In this document: in pieces, positions 52,322-61,580 of the stretch | How positions within the stretch are numbered: position 1 is the first letter of the stretch | How the letters are laid out: each line of letters begins with the position of its first letter | Source of the DNA: Actinoplanes sp. M2I2 | GTDB lineage: Bacteria; Actinomycetota; Actinomycetes; Mycobacteriales; Micromonosporaceae | Assembly: GCF_023544445.1 (NCBI RefSeq) | Contig: NZ_JALPVJ010000009.1 | Coordinates: 62,001 to 126,000 of the forward strand | DNA: 64,000 nt | Direction of reading: 5' to 3' | Notes under the pieces: generated by a model | The model's input: only the letters and a program-made list of their open reading frames with translations | What the model was told of the DNA's origin: nothing | Database searches by the model: none | Translations under genes and position numbers: made by a program

Positions 52322-53089
52322 TCAGCCCAGCTCGGCGTAGACGTCGTCGAGGCGGCCGTGGTACATGTCGGTCTTGGTGTTGAAGTTCGGCCCGCCGATG
52401 CGCAGCGGCAGGGCGTTGCTGATCGACAGGGTGGCCGGCACCGTGGTCTGACCGCCGAGCTGGTCGTCGATCCACACCGAGAGGCTCGTGCCCCGGCGCT
52501 GGCACAGCACCTTGTGCCACTCGCCGTCGGCGACGGACGCGGAGGAGCGGGCGATGTAGACGGTGGGTGATCCGGTGCCGACGAGGACACACTGGGCGCG
52601 GCCGTTGGTCTTGCCGACCTGCATCTTCCACTGGCTCGACGTGGTCGCCACGCCCTTCTGCATGATGTTGGCGGAGCCGGTGATCTGCGTCTTGATCGTC
52701 AGCATCCGGGCCGACCAGCGGAAGTTGCGGGTGCCCGGGTTGAGGTTGGGGACGCTGGCGGTTTCCAGCAGCGCACGCGGGCACTTGGGTGCGGTGGTGG
52801 CACAAGCGGTCGGGAACGAGGCGTAACGGCCGCTCGGGGTCGCTGTGTCGAAGCGGATCACGCCCTGGTCGACCGTGCGGGTGGTGAGGGCCGGGCCGCG
52901 GCCCGAGGTGTCGGCGACGCGGCCGTCGACCGCGCCGGCGTCGAAGGTCCAGCGGGCCACCAGGAGTGGCGTGGCCGGGGTGGTGGTCGCGGGTGGCGTG
53001 ACCGAGGGAGCGGGCGCCGGGGCTGCGGCCGCGGGCACCGCGGGAACGACGAGGCCGGTGATGGCGGCCAGAGCGAGAGCGAGCTTCAT
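52322..53089 (-). CDS. Secreted LamG-domain protein
   Basis: About 255 residues. A signal peptide (LALALAAITGLVVPAVPAAAA) is followed by a Pro/Thr-rich linker and one LamG/concanavalin-like domain with CPRALLETASVPNLNPGTRNFRWSARML, NIMQKGVA and GEWHKVLCQRRG. The domain is paralogous to the C-terminus of the propeller protein at 28241. ATG 53089 is chosen because it gives the signal peptide. Probably binds a carbohydrate or surface ligand. Confidence 0.8.
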   Translation of the reverse strand: MKLALALAAITGLVVPAVPAAAAPAPAPSVTPPATTTPATPLLVARWTFDAGAVDGRVADTSGRGPALTTRTVDQGVIRFDTATPSGRYASFPTACATTAPKCPRALLETASVPNLNPGTRNFRWSARMLTIKTQITGSANIMQKGVATTSSQWKMQVGKTNGRAQCVLVGTGSPTVYIARSSASVADGEWHKVLCQRRGTSLSVWIDDQLGGQTTVPATLSISNALPLRIGGPNFNTKTDMYHGRLDDVYAELG

Positions 53090-53144
53090 ACGTACAAGAT
53101 GGCGTATTGACCGATTTCGCCGCAACACCCCCCTATAGGCGTTT

Positions 53145-53176
53145 CGGGCGAGCCTGAAAGGTGGACGGCTCGCCCG
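53145..53176 (-). terminator. Hairpin after 53192 gene
   Basis: A 10-bp perfect stem CGGGCGAGCC/GGCTCGCCCG (53145-53154 with 53167-53176), 12-nt loop, beginning 15 nt past the minus-strand stop. Confidence 0.7.
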
Positions 53177-53191
53177 CGCCCGGCGGAAACG

Positions 53192-53572
53192 TCAGAGAAC
53201 GCCGTGCTCCTCGGCGATCATGCAGATCGCGACCAGGCGCAGCAGGTGCCAGTCGGCGGCCTTCCACTCGGCCGGCGCGGCCGGCGCCTGACCGGGCTCG
53301 GGCAGCACCCGGCTCATCCGGCGGGCGCCGGCGGCGATCGCCCGGGCATACCCGGCGAGACCGTCGGCGTCGGCCTCCCGGCCGGCCGACGCGAGGGTGT
53401 CCCGGACAGCGGCGGCGTGCTGGTCGACCAGGGCGAGCAGGCCGGGGTCGGCCAGCGCGGCGACGATCCCGTCGACGCCCACACGCGCCATCATCTCGTC
53501 CAGCAGGCCGGTCGCCGGCGAGGCCGGAACGAGCGCGGAAATCGGGGCGAAAGCCAGGAATTCGTTCGTCAT
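53192..53572 (-). CDS. Hypothetical helical protein (DUF6401-like)
   Basis: A 126-residue all-helical protein with LLDEMMARVGVDGIVAALADPGLLALVDQHAAAVRD and ADWHLLRLVAICMIAEEHG. The segment ALVDQHAAAxRD and a C-terminal tryptophan-containing helix recall the actinobacterial DUF6401 family, recalled from memory and not checked. No catalytic motif. Function unknown. Confidence 0.6.
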   Translation of the reverse strand: MTNEFLAFAPISALVPASPATGLLDEMMARVGVDGIVAALADPGLLALVDQHAAAVRDTLASAGREADADGLAGYARAIAAGARRMSRVLPEPGQAPAAPAEWKAADWHLLRLVAICMIAEEHGVL

Positions 53573-53647
53573 GGCCAGAACGCTAGGGCCTCCGGGAACC
53601 CCATGACAGGGGGGTAACCGAACGGCACCCGAGCGCCAACGAGCGCG

Positions 53648-56600
53648 CTACACCGGTAGCTGGTCCATCGCCTTATAGATCCGTTTGTCCGATATCGGAT
53701 AGGCGGTACCCAACGACTGAGCGAAGAAGTTGATCCGCAACTCCTCGATCATCCAGCGGATCTCCCGCAGCCCCTCCTCGGGCGCGCCGAGCGTCCGCAA
53801 CTCGCGGTACTCCGACTCGATCTCGTGGATCTGCGCCGTCAGCTGCCGGTCGCGGGCCAGGTTGCCGCCCAGCCGGTCGAGCCGGTGGACGATGCCGCGC
53901 AGGTACCGCGGCAGGTGGTGCAGCTGACGCCAGCCCGTCTCGGTCACGAAGCCGGCGTGCACGAGCCCCTTGAGCTGCTGCCGGATGTCGGCCAGGGCGG
54001 GCAGCAGCGTCGGGTCCCGCAGCGATTTCAGGCGCTGCTCGATGTCGTACGCGGTCGACAGCACCTGCCGCACCTGGGTGACCACGTTCGCCACCGCGTC
54101 GACCAGGTCCTGCCGGACGGTGTCGCGCAGCGAGGCGAACTCGATCGACGACCAGACCGGGCCGCCGGCGTCGGCCACCAGCTTGTCGACGGCCGCGCCG
54201 GCGCAGTCGTCGAGCAGGTCGGCGATCGACCGGTACGGGTTGCCCCGGGTCAGCTCGAGCTTGGCCCGGTTGTCGAGCCGGCCCTGCAGGTAACGCGCGG
54301 CCGGCGGCAACGTCAGCAGGAGCAGCTTGCGCGTGCCGGCCACCATCGCCACCCGCTGCTCGGCCTCCGTCTCGAAGACCTTGACGGCCACGCTGTCGCC
54401 CTCGTCGACCAGCGACGGGAACACGTTGACCTCGTAGCCGCCGCGGACCTGGGCGACCCGGCGGGGCAGCATGCCGAAGTCGTTGGTGGTGATCCCGCGC
54501 CGCTCGATGTCGCCGGCGGCCCGGGCGATGGTCTGCCGCACCTTGGGCGCCAGCGAGCGCCGCAGCACGTCCAGGTCGCGGCCCTCGGCCAGCACCTCGC
54601 CCTGCTCGTCGACCACGCGGAAGTTGACCCGCAGGTGGCCGGGAACCTCGTCCGGCCGCCAGGCGTCGCGCGGCACGACCGTCCCGGTGAGCCGCCGCAA
54701 CTCGTTGCCGATGGCGTCGGGCAGCGGGCCCCGCCGCGCCGGTACCCGGTCGAGCACCGCCTCGGCCCAGTCCGGCACCGGTACGAAGTTGGTGCGCAGC
54801 GCCTTGGGCAGGGCCCGGATCAGCGCGATCACCACGTCCTTGCGGAAGCCCGGCACCGACCAGCCGAAGTCGTCCGCGTCGAGCTTGTTGAGCAGCGCGA
54901 TCGGCACCTCGACGGTCACCCCGTCGGCCTGCGAGTTGGGCTCGAACGCGTACGTCAGGGGAAGCCGCACGCCGTTGGCCAGCCAGGCGTCGGGGTAGGC
55001 GTTCGGGTCGACACCGTCGCGACCGGCGTTGACCAGCATGTCGCGCGTGAACGTGAGCAGGTCGGGGTCGTCGCGCCGGGCCTTCTTCCACCACGAGTCG
55101 AAATGCCGCGCGGAGACGACGTCGGCCGGGATGCGGGCGTCGTACAGGGCGTAGACGGTCTCGTCGTCGACCGCGATGTCCCGGCGGCGGGCCCTGTTCT
55201 CGATCTCCTCGATCCGGGCCAGCAGCTGGGCGTTCTCGGCGAAGAACTTGTGGTGGGTCTCCCAGTCGCCCTCGACGAGCGCGTGCCGGATGAACAGCTC
55301 CCGCGAGACCACGGGGTCGACCTTGGAATAGCCGACCTTGCGCCGCGGAACGATCGGCAACCCGTACAGGGTCACCTTCTCGTACGCCATCACGGCGCCC
55401 TGCTTCTTTTCCCAGTGCGGCTCGCTGTAGGACCGTTTGACCAGGTGCGGGGCGAGTTTCTCGGCCCACTCGGGCTCGATGCGGGCGTTGACGCGGCCCC
55501 AGAGGCGGCTGGTCTCGACGAGCTCGGCCGACATCACCCAGCGCGGCTGCTTCTTGAACAGCGCCGAGCCCGGGAAGATGGCGAACTTGGCCCCACGGGC
55601 ACCCAGGTACTCGCGTTTGTCGGTCTCCTTGAGACCGATGTGCGAGAGCAGGCCGGACAGCAGGGCGGTGTGCACGTTCTGCCCGCCGGCGATCTCTTCC
55701 CGGTCCTCCACCAGGGACAACCCGAGGGTACGGGCCACCTGGCGCAGCTGGGCGTAGATGTCCTGCCATTCGCGTACCCGGAGGTAGTTGAGGAACTCGC
55801 TGCGGCACAGCCGGCGGAACTGGTTCCCGCTCAGCTCCTGCTGCTTCTCGCGCAGGTAGCGCCACAGGTTGAGGTAGCTGAAGAAGTCCGATTCCTTGTC
55901 GGTGAACCGCGCGTGCTTCTCGTCGGCCTGCTGCTGCTTGTCCACCGGCCGCTCGCGCGGGTCCTGGATGGAGAGCGCGGCGGCGATCACCATCACCTCG
56001 GCGACGCACTCCTGCCGGTCGGCCTCGATGACCATGCGGGCCAGCCGCGGGTCGACCGGCAGCTGCGCGAGCTGGCGGCCCAGCGGGGTGAGCTTGCGGT
56101 CGTCGAGCGCGCCCAGCTCCTCGAGCAGCTTGACGCCGTCGGTGATGTTGCGCCGGTCGGGCGGGTCGATGAACGGGAACTTGGCCAGGTCGCCCAGGCC
56201 CAGGTTGGTCATCTGCAGGATGACGCTGGCCAGGTTGGTCCGCAGGATCTCGGGCTCGGTGAACTCCGGGCGGGACTCGAAGTCCTCCTCCGAGAACAGC
56301 CGGATGCAGATGCCGTCGGCGACCCGGCCGCAGCGGCCCTTGCGCTGGTTGGCGCTGGCCTGCGACACCGGCTCGATGGGCAGGCGCTGCACCTTGAGCC
56401 GGCTGGAGTAGCGGCTGATCCGCGCGGTGCCCGGGTCGATGACGTAGCGGATGCCCGGCACGGTCAGCGAGGTCTCGGCCACGTTGGTGGCCAGCACGAC
56501 TCGGCGCTGGGAGTGCCGTTCGAAGACCTTGTGCTGCTCGGCGGCGGAGAGCCGGCCGTAGAGCGGGACGATGTCGGTGTTGCGCAGGTTGCGCTTGCCG

Positions 56601-57556
56601 AGCGCGTCGGCGGTGTCGCGGATCTCGCGCTCGCCCGACAGGAACACCAGGATGTCGCCGTCACCGTCGCGGCCCAGCTCGTCGACCGCCTCGGCGATGC
56701 CGTCGATCTGGTCCAGCGGCTCCTCGGTGTCGTCCTCGGTCGTCGTCACCAGCGGCCGGTAACGCACCTCGACCGGGAACGTACGGCCGGACACCTCGAT
56801 CACCGGGGCCGGCTTGCCGTCCCGGTCGGCGAAGTGCTCGGCGAAGCGCTGCGTCTCGATCGTCGCCGACGTGATGATCAGCTTGAGGTCGGGCCGCCGC
56901 GGCAGCAGCTCGCGCAGATAGCCGAGGATGAAGTCGATGTTGAGGCTGCGCTCATGCGCCTCGTCGATGATCAGCGTGTCGTACCGGAAGAGGTTGCGGT
57001 CGTTCTGGATCTCGGCCAGCAGGATGCCGTCGGTCATCACCTTGACCAGCGTGTCGTCGCCGACCTGGTCGGTGAAGCGCACCTTGTAGCCCACGGTGGT
57101 GCCCAGCGGCCGCCCGACCTCCTCGGCGATCCGCTCGGCCACGGTGCGGGCCGCGATCCGCCGCGGCTGGGTGTGCCCGATCTGCCCGCGGACCCCCCGG
57201 CCCAGCTCCATGCAGATCTTGGGAATCTGCGTCGTCTTGCCCGACCCGGTCTCCCCGGCCACGACGACGACCTGGTGGTCGCGGATGGCCGCGGCTATGT
57301 CGTCCTTGCACTGGCTGACCGGCAGCGCCTCGGGATAGCTGATCGGGGGCACACTGGCCACGCGCGCGGCGAGACGGGCCGCGGCCTTCTCGACCTCGGC
57401 CGAGATCTCGCCGAGGGCGGCGGCCCGGGACTCCTCGTCCCGGAGGCGCCGCGTGCCCTCGAGCCGTCGGTGCAGGCGCCGCTCGTCCCGCGGAAGGAGT
57501 TCGTTGATCCGGTTGCGCAGTTCAGCCAGGGCCGGTGCAGCAGGTGTTGTCGACAT
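53648..57556 (-). CDS. hrpA: ATP-dependent RNA helicase HrpA
   Basis: A 1302-residue DEAH helicase, normal length for HrpA. Motifs are GETGSGKTTQIPK (I), DEAHERSLN (II), TSATIETQRF (III), the TNVAETSLTVPGI region and ASANQRKGRCGR (VI, with Lys replacing the usual Arg). The HA2/OB regions and the large C-terminal DUF3418 follow. It unwinds RNA and in some bacteria helps rescue stalled ribosomes or process mRNA. ATG 57556 is used. Confidence 0.96.
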   Translation of the reverse strand: MSTTPAAPALAELRNRINELLPRDERRLHRRLEGTRRLRDEESRAAALGEISAEVEKAAARLAARVASVPPISYPEALPVSQCKDDIAAAIRDHQVVVVAGETGSGKTTQIPKICMELGRGVRGQIGHTQPRRIAARTVAERIAEEVGRPLGTTVGYKVRFTDQVGDDTLVKVMTDGILLAEIQNDRNLFRYDTLIIDEAHERSLNIDFILGYLRELLPRRPDLKLIITSATIETQRFAEHFADRDGKPAPVIEVSGRTFPVEVRYRPLVTTTEDDTEEPLDQIDGIAEAVDELGRDGDGDILVFLSGEREIRDTADALGKRNLRNTDIVPLYGRLSAAEQHKVFERHSQRRVVLATNVAETSLTVPGIRYVIDPGTARISRYSSRLKVQRLPIEPVSQASANQRKGRCGRVADGICIRLFSEEDFESRPEFTEPEILRTNLASVILQMTNLGLGDLAKFPFIDPPDRRNITDGVKLLEELGALDDRKLTPLGRQLAQLPVDPRLARMVIEADRQECVAEVMVIAAALSIQDPRERPVDKQQQADEKHARFTDKESDFFSYLNLWRYLREKQQELSGNQFRRLCRSEFLNYLRVREWQDIYAQLRQVARTLGLSLVEDREEIAGGQNVHTALLSGLLSHIGLKETDKREYLGARGAKFAIFPGSALFKKQPRWVMSAELVETSRLWGRVNARIEPEWAEKLAPHLVKRSYSEPHWEKKQGAVMAYEKVTLYGLPIVPRRKVGYSKVDPVVSRELFIRHALVEGDWETHHKFFAENAQLLARIEEIENRARRRDIAVDDETVYALYDARIPADVVSARHFDSWWKKARRDDPDLLTFTRDMLVNAGRDGVDPNAYPDAWLANGVRLPLTYAFEPNSQADGVTVEVPIALLNKLDADDFGWSVPGFRKDVVIALIRALPKALRTNFVPVPDWAEAVLDRVPARRGPLPDAIGNELRRLTGTVVPRDAWRPDEVPGHLRVNFRVVDEQGEVLAEGRDLDVLRRSLAPKVRQTIARAAGDIERRGITTNDFGMLPRRVAQVRGGYEVNVFPSLVDEGDSVAVKVFETEAEQRVAMVAGTRKLLLLTLPPAARYLQGRLDNRAKLELTRGNPYRSIADLLDDCAGAAVDKLVADAGGPVWSSIEFASLRDTVRQDLVDAVANVVTQVRQVLSTAYDIEQRLKSLRDPTLLPALADIRQQLKGLVHAGFVTETGWRQLHHLPRYLRGIVHRLDRLGGNLARDRQLTAQIHEIESEYRELRTLGAPEEGLREIRWMIEELRINFFAQSLGTAYPISDKRIYKAMDQLPV

Positions 57557-57627
57557 CGCGCAGCAAGAATAGGCGGATCCGGCCGCGAACGCCTGGTGAT
57601 TAACACCGCCCCCGAGTCGGGAATCAC

Positions 57628-58029
57628 CTACGGCGTGTCGATCGCCGAGACTCCCGGAAGGTCAGCGAAGGCGGCCTTGACGTCACGAGTCAGAACCGTC
57701 CGGCCCGTTTCGGCGGCATGAGCCGCGATGATCAGACCATGCGCGCCTCGGGAAGTGCCCGCTCTACGCACCTGAGCTATCAGGCGCGCATGGTGGGTCG
57801 CCGTGGTCTTCGTGTAGTCGAGAACATCGACAACGCTCTCGATGGCGGCCAGCGCACGCGCGCGGCTGGCCGCCCGTTCCGCCGTGTCGGCGAGTTCTAT
57901 GCCGACGCGATATTCGGCGATGGTGATGGCGGCGACCGCCAGTTCGTCGTGGTCCAGCGCTGATCGGTCGATCGCTCCCCGCTCGTAGGCGATCAACACG
58001 TTGGTATCGAGAATCAGGCGTCGGCCCAC
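57628..58029 (-). CDS. vapC: VapC-type PIN toxin with altered active site
   Basis: A 133-residue PIN-domain protein. Three of the four conserved acidic residues are present: Asp8 in ILDTNVLI, Glu39 in ITIAEYR and Asp116 in LTRDVKAAF. The third, normally Asp in (N/H)DxxIAA, is Gly98 here (GAHGLIIAA; codon GGT at 57736-57738, one base from GAT). VapC toxins cleave tRNA or rRNA; this one may be weakened or inactive. It overlaps the antitoxin gene by 16 nt. Confidence 0.88.
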   Translation of the reverse strand: MGRRLILDTNVLIAYERGAIDRSALDHDELAVAAITIAEYRVGIELADTAERAASRARALAAIESVVDVLDYTKTTATHHARLIAQVRRAGTSRGAHGLIIAAHAAETGRTVLTRDVKAAFADLPGVSAIDTP

Positions 58030-58271
58030 GGGTCACCACGCTCGGAATCCAGAAGGCGCACCGCAGCTGCGATGTCTTCCTCGAATCGATCGTCCGGTGC
58101 GGGGAGGCCGGCCAGAGCGGCACGCAGGTCCGCGCCGGTCCGACGGCGAGCCGGTCCGATCTCCGCGATCGGCTGGTTGCCCCGGGTGATGGTCACGGTT
58201 TCGCCCCGCTCGATGGCGTCGAGCAGGTCGGAGAAGTTACGGGAGGCTTCAGTGGCGGTCATCGTCCGCAT
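58014..58271 (-). CDS. vapB: Phd/YefM-type antitoxin
   Basis: About 85 residues. The N-terminus (TMTATEASRNFSDLLDAIERGETVTITRGNQPIAEI) is the Phd/YefM DNA-binding and dimer fold; the C-terminus (RFEEDIAAAVRLLDSERGDPWADA) is the toxin-wrapping tail. It neutralises the PIN toxin and represses its own promoter with it. ATG 58271 fits a leaderless start; ATG 58262 is the other choice. Confidence 0.88.
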   Translation of the reverse strand: MRTMTATEASRNFSDLLDAIERGETVTITRGNQPIAEIGPARRRTGADLRAALAGLPAPDDRFEEDIAAAVRLLDSERGDPWADA

Positions 58272-58278
58272 ACAGCCC

Positions 58279-58298
58279 ACCTTATCTGAGAATCAGAT
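58279..58298 (-). promoter_or_regulatory. Toxin-antitoxin promoter and operator
   Basis: ATCTGA-gaa-TCAGAT (58284-58298) is a perfect 6-bp inverted repeat. It abuts a TAAGGT -10 box (58284-58279, minus strand) ending 7 nt before ATG 58271. This is the expected place for autorepression by the antitoxin complex. Confidence 0.6.
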
Positions 58299-58330
58299 TT
58301 CACTCCGACGCCGCCGACGTCTCCGATCGG

Positions 58331-59119
58331 TCAGTTTCTCAGGGTGTCGATCTCTCGCATCTCGTCGTCGGTGAGGACGAAGCCGTTCAGGTCGGCGTTG
58401 CGGGCGATGCGCTCGGGGGTCTGGGACTTGGGGATCACGACGATCTCGTGCTGGATGTGCCAGCGCAGGACGACGCGGGCCGGGTCGACGCCGTGGGTGG
58501 CTGCTATCCGGGTCAGGACCGGGTCGTTCAGGTTCGTGGTCTTGAAGGGTGAATAGCCCTCGAGGACCACGCCGCGCTCGCGGTGCGCGGCCAGGATGCG
58601 GGGGTCGTAGAGCGACGGCCCGAAGCGGATCTGGTTGACCGCGGGGGTCTGGCCGGTCTCCGACGTGAGCTCGTCGATCTCGGCCGCGTCGAAGTTGCTG
58701 ACACCGATCGCGCGGGTCAGGCCCTCCTCGCGGGCGGCGACGAACTGCTGCCACACCTGGACCGAGCGGCCCCGGTGCGGCGGCCAGTGGATCAGCCACA
58801 GGTCGACCGCCTCGACGCCCAGGGCTCGCAGCGAGGCGCTGATCGTGGCCCGTTCCTGGCCGGCCCGCTCGGGCGGCAGCTTGGTGGTGAGGAAGACCTC
58901 GTCCCGCGGGACGCCCGAGTCCTTCAGGGCGCGGCCGACCTCGGCCTCGTTGCCGTACATGGTGGCCGTGTCCAGGTGGCGGTAGCCGGCCTCGAGCGCG
59001 TCCCGGACCGCCTGGTACGCGGACTCGCCCTTCAGCTGCCAGGTGCCGAAGCCGAGCAGCGGCATCTCGACCGGGGTGCCGTCGGCCGCCTTGGGTAGCG
59101 GCAGTGCGGGAATCGTCAT
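58331..59119 (-). CDS. Aldo/keto reductase
   Basis: About 262 residues, TIM-barrel AKR. The N-terminal MPLLGFGTWQLKGESAY, the catalytic tetrad in HLDTATMYGNE (Asp, Tyr), TTKLPP (Lys) and LIHWPP (His), and the NADPH-binding IPKSQTPERIARN are present. It reduces aldehydes or ketones; specificity unknown. ATG 59119 or 59128 can start it. Confidence 0.92.
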   Translation of the reverse strand: MTIPALPLPKAADGTPVEMPLLGFGTWQLKGESAYQAVRDALEAGYRHLDTATMYGNEAEVGRALKDSGVPRDEVFLTTKLPPERAGQERATISASLRALGVEAVDLWLIHWPPHRGRSVQVWQQFVAAREEGLTRAIGVSNFDAAEIDELTSETGQTPAVNQIRFGPSLYDPRILAAHRERGVVLEGYSPFKTTNLNDPVLTRIAATHGVDPARVVLRWHIQHEIVVIPKSQTPERIARNADLNGFVLTDDEMREIDTLRN

Positions 59120-59177
59120 GACTCCCATCCTGCCCCTCGATCAGGGGTGCGACACCTCCGGCCGCCGGTGGCCCGGG

Positions 59178-61523
59178 TTATTCGGGGCGCGGGTGGTGGT
59201 CGGGCACGGGCGCGCGCAGGCGGGCCGCGGCGGGGTCGTGCGACGACGGGTCGGCGGCGGGCAGGGCGCTGAGGCCGGGCAGCCGCGAGTTCTCCATCGC
59301 GGTCCGTTCGGCCAGGGCCCGTTCCAGGGCCGCGCGGGTGGTGGCCTCGTCGTCGGACGTGGATTTCATCTCGGTCTCCTCGGGGTGGGGCACCGTGAAG
59401 TGGAACCGCGTGCCGCCGCCGGGGTTGTCGGACACCCCGATCTCGCCGCCGTGGCGCTCCACGATGCGTTTGCAGATGGCCAGGCCCAGGCCGGTGCCGG
59501 CGTACCCGGCCTCGGCGTGGGCCCGGTGGAAGGTCTCGAACACGTCGTCCTTGGCGTCGTCGGGGATGCCGATCCCGCGGTCGGCCACCTCGACGCGGGC
59601 CCGGCCGCCGGCCACGGAACCGGTGATGTCCACGTGCGGCGCGGTGCCCGGCCGCACGTACTTGAGGGCGTTGCCGATCAGGTTGTCGAGCACGTGCCGC
59701 AGCATCGCCGGGTCGGCCGTCACCGCGGGCAGCGCGCCGATCGTGATCACCGGCCGGTCACCGGGGCGGAGGTGGGCCGTGCGGTCGTGCACCACCTCGC
59801 CGACCAATTCGTCGAGGTCGACCCGGCGCGTGCGCAGCGGCGCATCGCGGGCGGTGCTGTAGGCCAGGAGCGTGTCGATCAACCCGGCCATCCGGTCGAC
59901 TGCGAGAGTGATGCGGCCGAGGCTTTCCCGGGCGGCCGCCGGCTCGCCGTCGTCGAGGTCCTCGCGGGCGACTTCGCAGTGGCCGCGGATGACGCTCAGC
60001 GGCGCCTTGAGGTCGTGGGCCACGACGCCGGCGAAGACCGCGAGGTCGTTCTCGTAGCGCCGCATCGCGGTGATGTCGTGGAAGACGGCGACCGCGCCGC
60101 GCCGGCCGGCGCTGGTGTCCAGCGGCCGTCCGTCGACGCTGACCAGCACACCCTCGGGGCGCCGGTCGTTGCGCACGAGCATCTCGACGCCGTCGCACGA
60201 CTCGCCGTGCAGGGCCCGGATGAGCGGTGTCTCCTCCAGCGGGAACGGGGTGCGCCCGTCCGGCCGGTAGAGGCCGTAGTGCTGCTGCCAGCCGGCCGGG
60301 TCGTTCAAGTCCTCGGTCACGCCGAGCAGCGTCTTCGCGGCCGGGTTGTGCAACAGGAAGGCTCCGTGCTCGTCGACCACGCCGACCCCGTCGCCGATGC
60401 TCGCCATGATCGCGCCGAGCAGACCGGCCTGGCGGCGGCTCTCCTCCTCGGCCGCCCGCAGGTCGGCCGTGGCCACCTGCACCCGGGCCCAGGCCCGGGC
60501 CCGGCCGGTGGCCAGCACGTACACGAGACCGGCGAGCAGCACCGACATGCCGCTGCCGGTGAGCAGCATGGTCAGCGGCAGCGTGCTCGAGGCGCCCGGC
60601 AGGCGTGCCGCCGCGGCCCGGGTGACCAGGGCCCATTTGCGGTCGGCGACGATGAAGTCGGTCTCGCGTCGCAGGTCCGTCCGCCCGGGGACCGCGTATT
60701 CGGCGACGACCGGCCGGCCGCCGTCGCGGTTGGTGGCGAGCAGCCGGCCGTCCAGCTGGCCCTGGCTGACGGTGGCCAGCATGCCCCGCAGGAAGTCCTC
60801 GCCGCGCAGGCCGAGGACCATCCAGCCGCGGAACTCCGGGTGACTGGCGCGGGTCCAGATCGGGGCGGCGAAGATGAACGAGCGCTGTTGCTGGGCCGCC
60901 GGCAGATTCCGGTCGCGCAGCAGCACGTACGTGTCGGAGACGCTGGGCTGGCCGATCCGGCGCGACTCGCGCAGCGCGGCGGCCGCTTCGGGCGCGGCGG
61001 CCACGTCGAGCCCGTTCATCTGCGGGCCGGCGACGTTGAGCGGACGGGTGAAGATCGAGAAGTAGTGCTCCTGACCGGCGACGGCCGGGCGCAGGGTGAG
61101 TCCTTCGGAGCCACGCGAACGCCAGAGCCTCTGCACGTCCGGGATGCGGTTCGTGGTGGTCGGCACGACGTAGGCGAGGGAGGCGGCGCCGACGAGGTTG
61201 GCCGAGGCCAGCGGCGCGGTCGCCGCGTCGAAGTCTTCCCAGGTCAGGGACGGGTCGGTGCCGATTCCGGCGGCCGCGGTCTCGAGCAGCGACCGGTAGC
61301 GCTCGGTTTCGGTCTGCACCGCCGCGCGGGCCATCTCGGTGCGCTGGTCCATCACCCGCTCGGCGCTCTGGCGCTGCCCGGAGCGCATCACGGCATAGAC
61401 CGAGATGACGACGGTGAGCCCGGCGAGCAGGATCGTCGCGGCCAGCAGAAGACCGGTGAAACGTCCGCGGCGGGCATCCGCCGCGGCGGCCGAGAGTTCC
61501 CGTCGCTTCACCAAAACCAGCAT
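59178..61523 (-). CDS. CHASE-PAS sensor histidine kinase
   Basis: About 781 residues. Membrane helices near 22-42 and 316-338 flank an outer CHASE domain (about 70-280). A PAS domain (about 370-485), HisKA (phospho-His503 in VVAHDLKAPLSVIRGH) and HATPase (DNLIGNALKYV, VADRGIGIP, GTGLGLAICKRI) follow. A 65-residue polar tail ends the protein. No response-regulator gene is adjacent, so it is an orphan kinase. CHASE domains sense small extracellular ligands. Confidence 0.92.
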   Translation of the reverse strand: MLVLVKRRELSAAAADARRGRFTGLLLAATILLAGLTVVISVYAVMRSGQRQSAERVMDQRTEMARAAVQTETERYRSLLETAAAGIGTDPSLTWEDFDAATAPLASANLVGAASLAYVVPTTTNRIPDVQRLWRSRGSEGLTLRPAVAGQEHYFSIFTRPLNVAGPQMNGLDVAAAPEAAAALRESRRIGQPSVSDTYVLLRDRNLPAAQQQRSFIFAAPIWTRASHPEFRGWMVLGLRGEDFLRGMLATVSQGQLDGRLLATNRDGGRPVVAEYAVPGRTDLRRETDFIVADRKWALVTRAAAARLPGASSTLPLTMLLTGSGMSVLLAGLVYVLATGRARAWARVQVATADLRAAEEESRRQAGLLGAIMASIGDGVGVVDEHGAFLLHNPAAKTLLGVTEDLNDPAGWQQHYGLYRPDGRTPFPLEETPLIRALHGESCDGVEMLVRNDRRPEGVLVSVDGRPLDTSAGRRGAVAVFHDITAMRRYENDLAVFAGVVAHDLKAPLSVIRGHCEVAREDLDDGEPAAARESLGRITLAVDRMAGLIDTLLAYSTARDAPLRTRRVDLDELVGEVVHDRTAHLRPGDRPVITIGALPAVTADPAMLRHVLDNLIGNALKYVRPGTAPHVDITGSVAGGRARVEVADRGIGIPDDAKDDVFETFHRAHAEAGYAGTGLGLAICKRIVERHGGEIGVSDNPGGGTRFHFTVPHPEETEMKSTSDDEATTRAALERALAERTAMENSRLPGLSALPAADPSSHDPAAARLRAPVPDHHPRPE

Positions 61524-61533
61524 AAGGCGCAAA

Positions 61534-61569
61534 TCACCCCCGCCCACCGGGTTCGGCGGACGGGGGTGA
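61534..61569 (-). terminator. Terminator after SH3/GH73 gene
   Basis: A 9-bp stem TCACCCCCG/CGGGGGTGA (61534-61542 with 61561-61569) with further inner pairing, 11 nt after the hydrolase stop and just before the histidine kinase start. Confidence 0.8.
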
Positions 61570-61580
61570 GGAAAGGCGGA

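Noticed and set aside
53825..57721. A 1298-residue open frame on the plus strand opposite hrpA
   Set aside because: It mirrors the helicase codon by codon, is rich in Arg/Val/Gly/Leu as expected of an antisense frame in GC-rich DNA, and shows no family motif; hrpA motifs on the minus strand are unambiguous.
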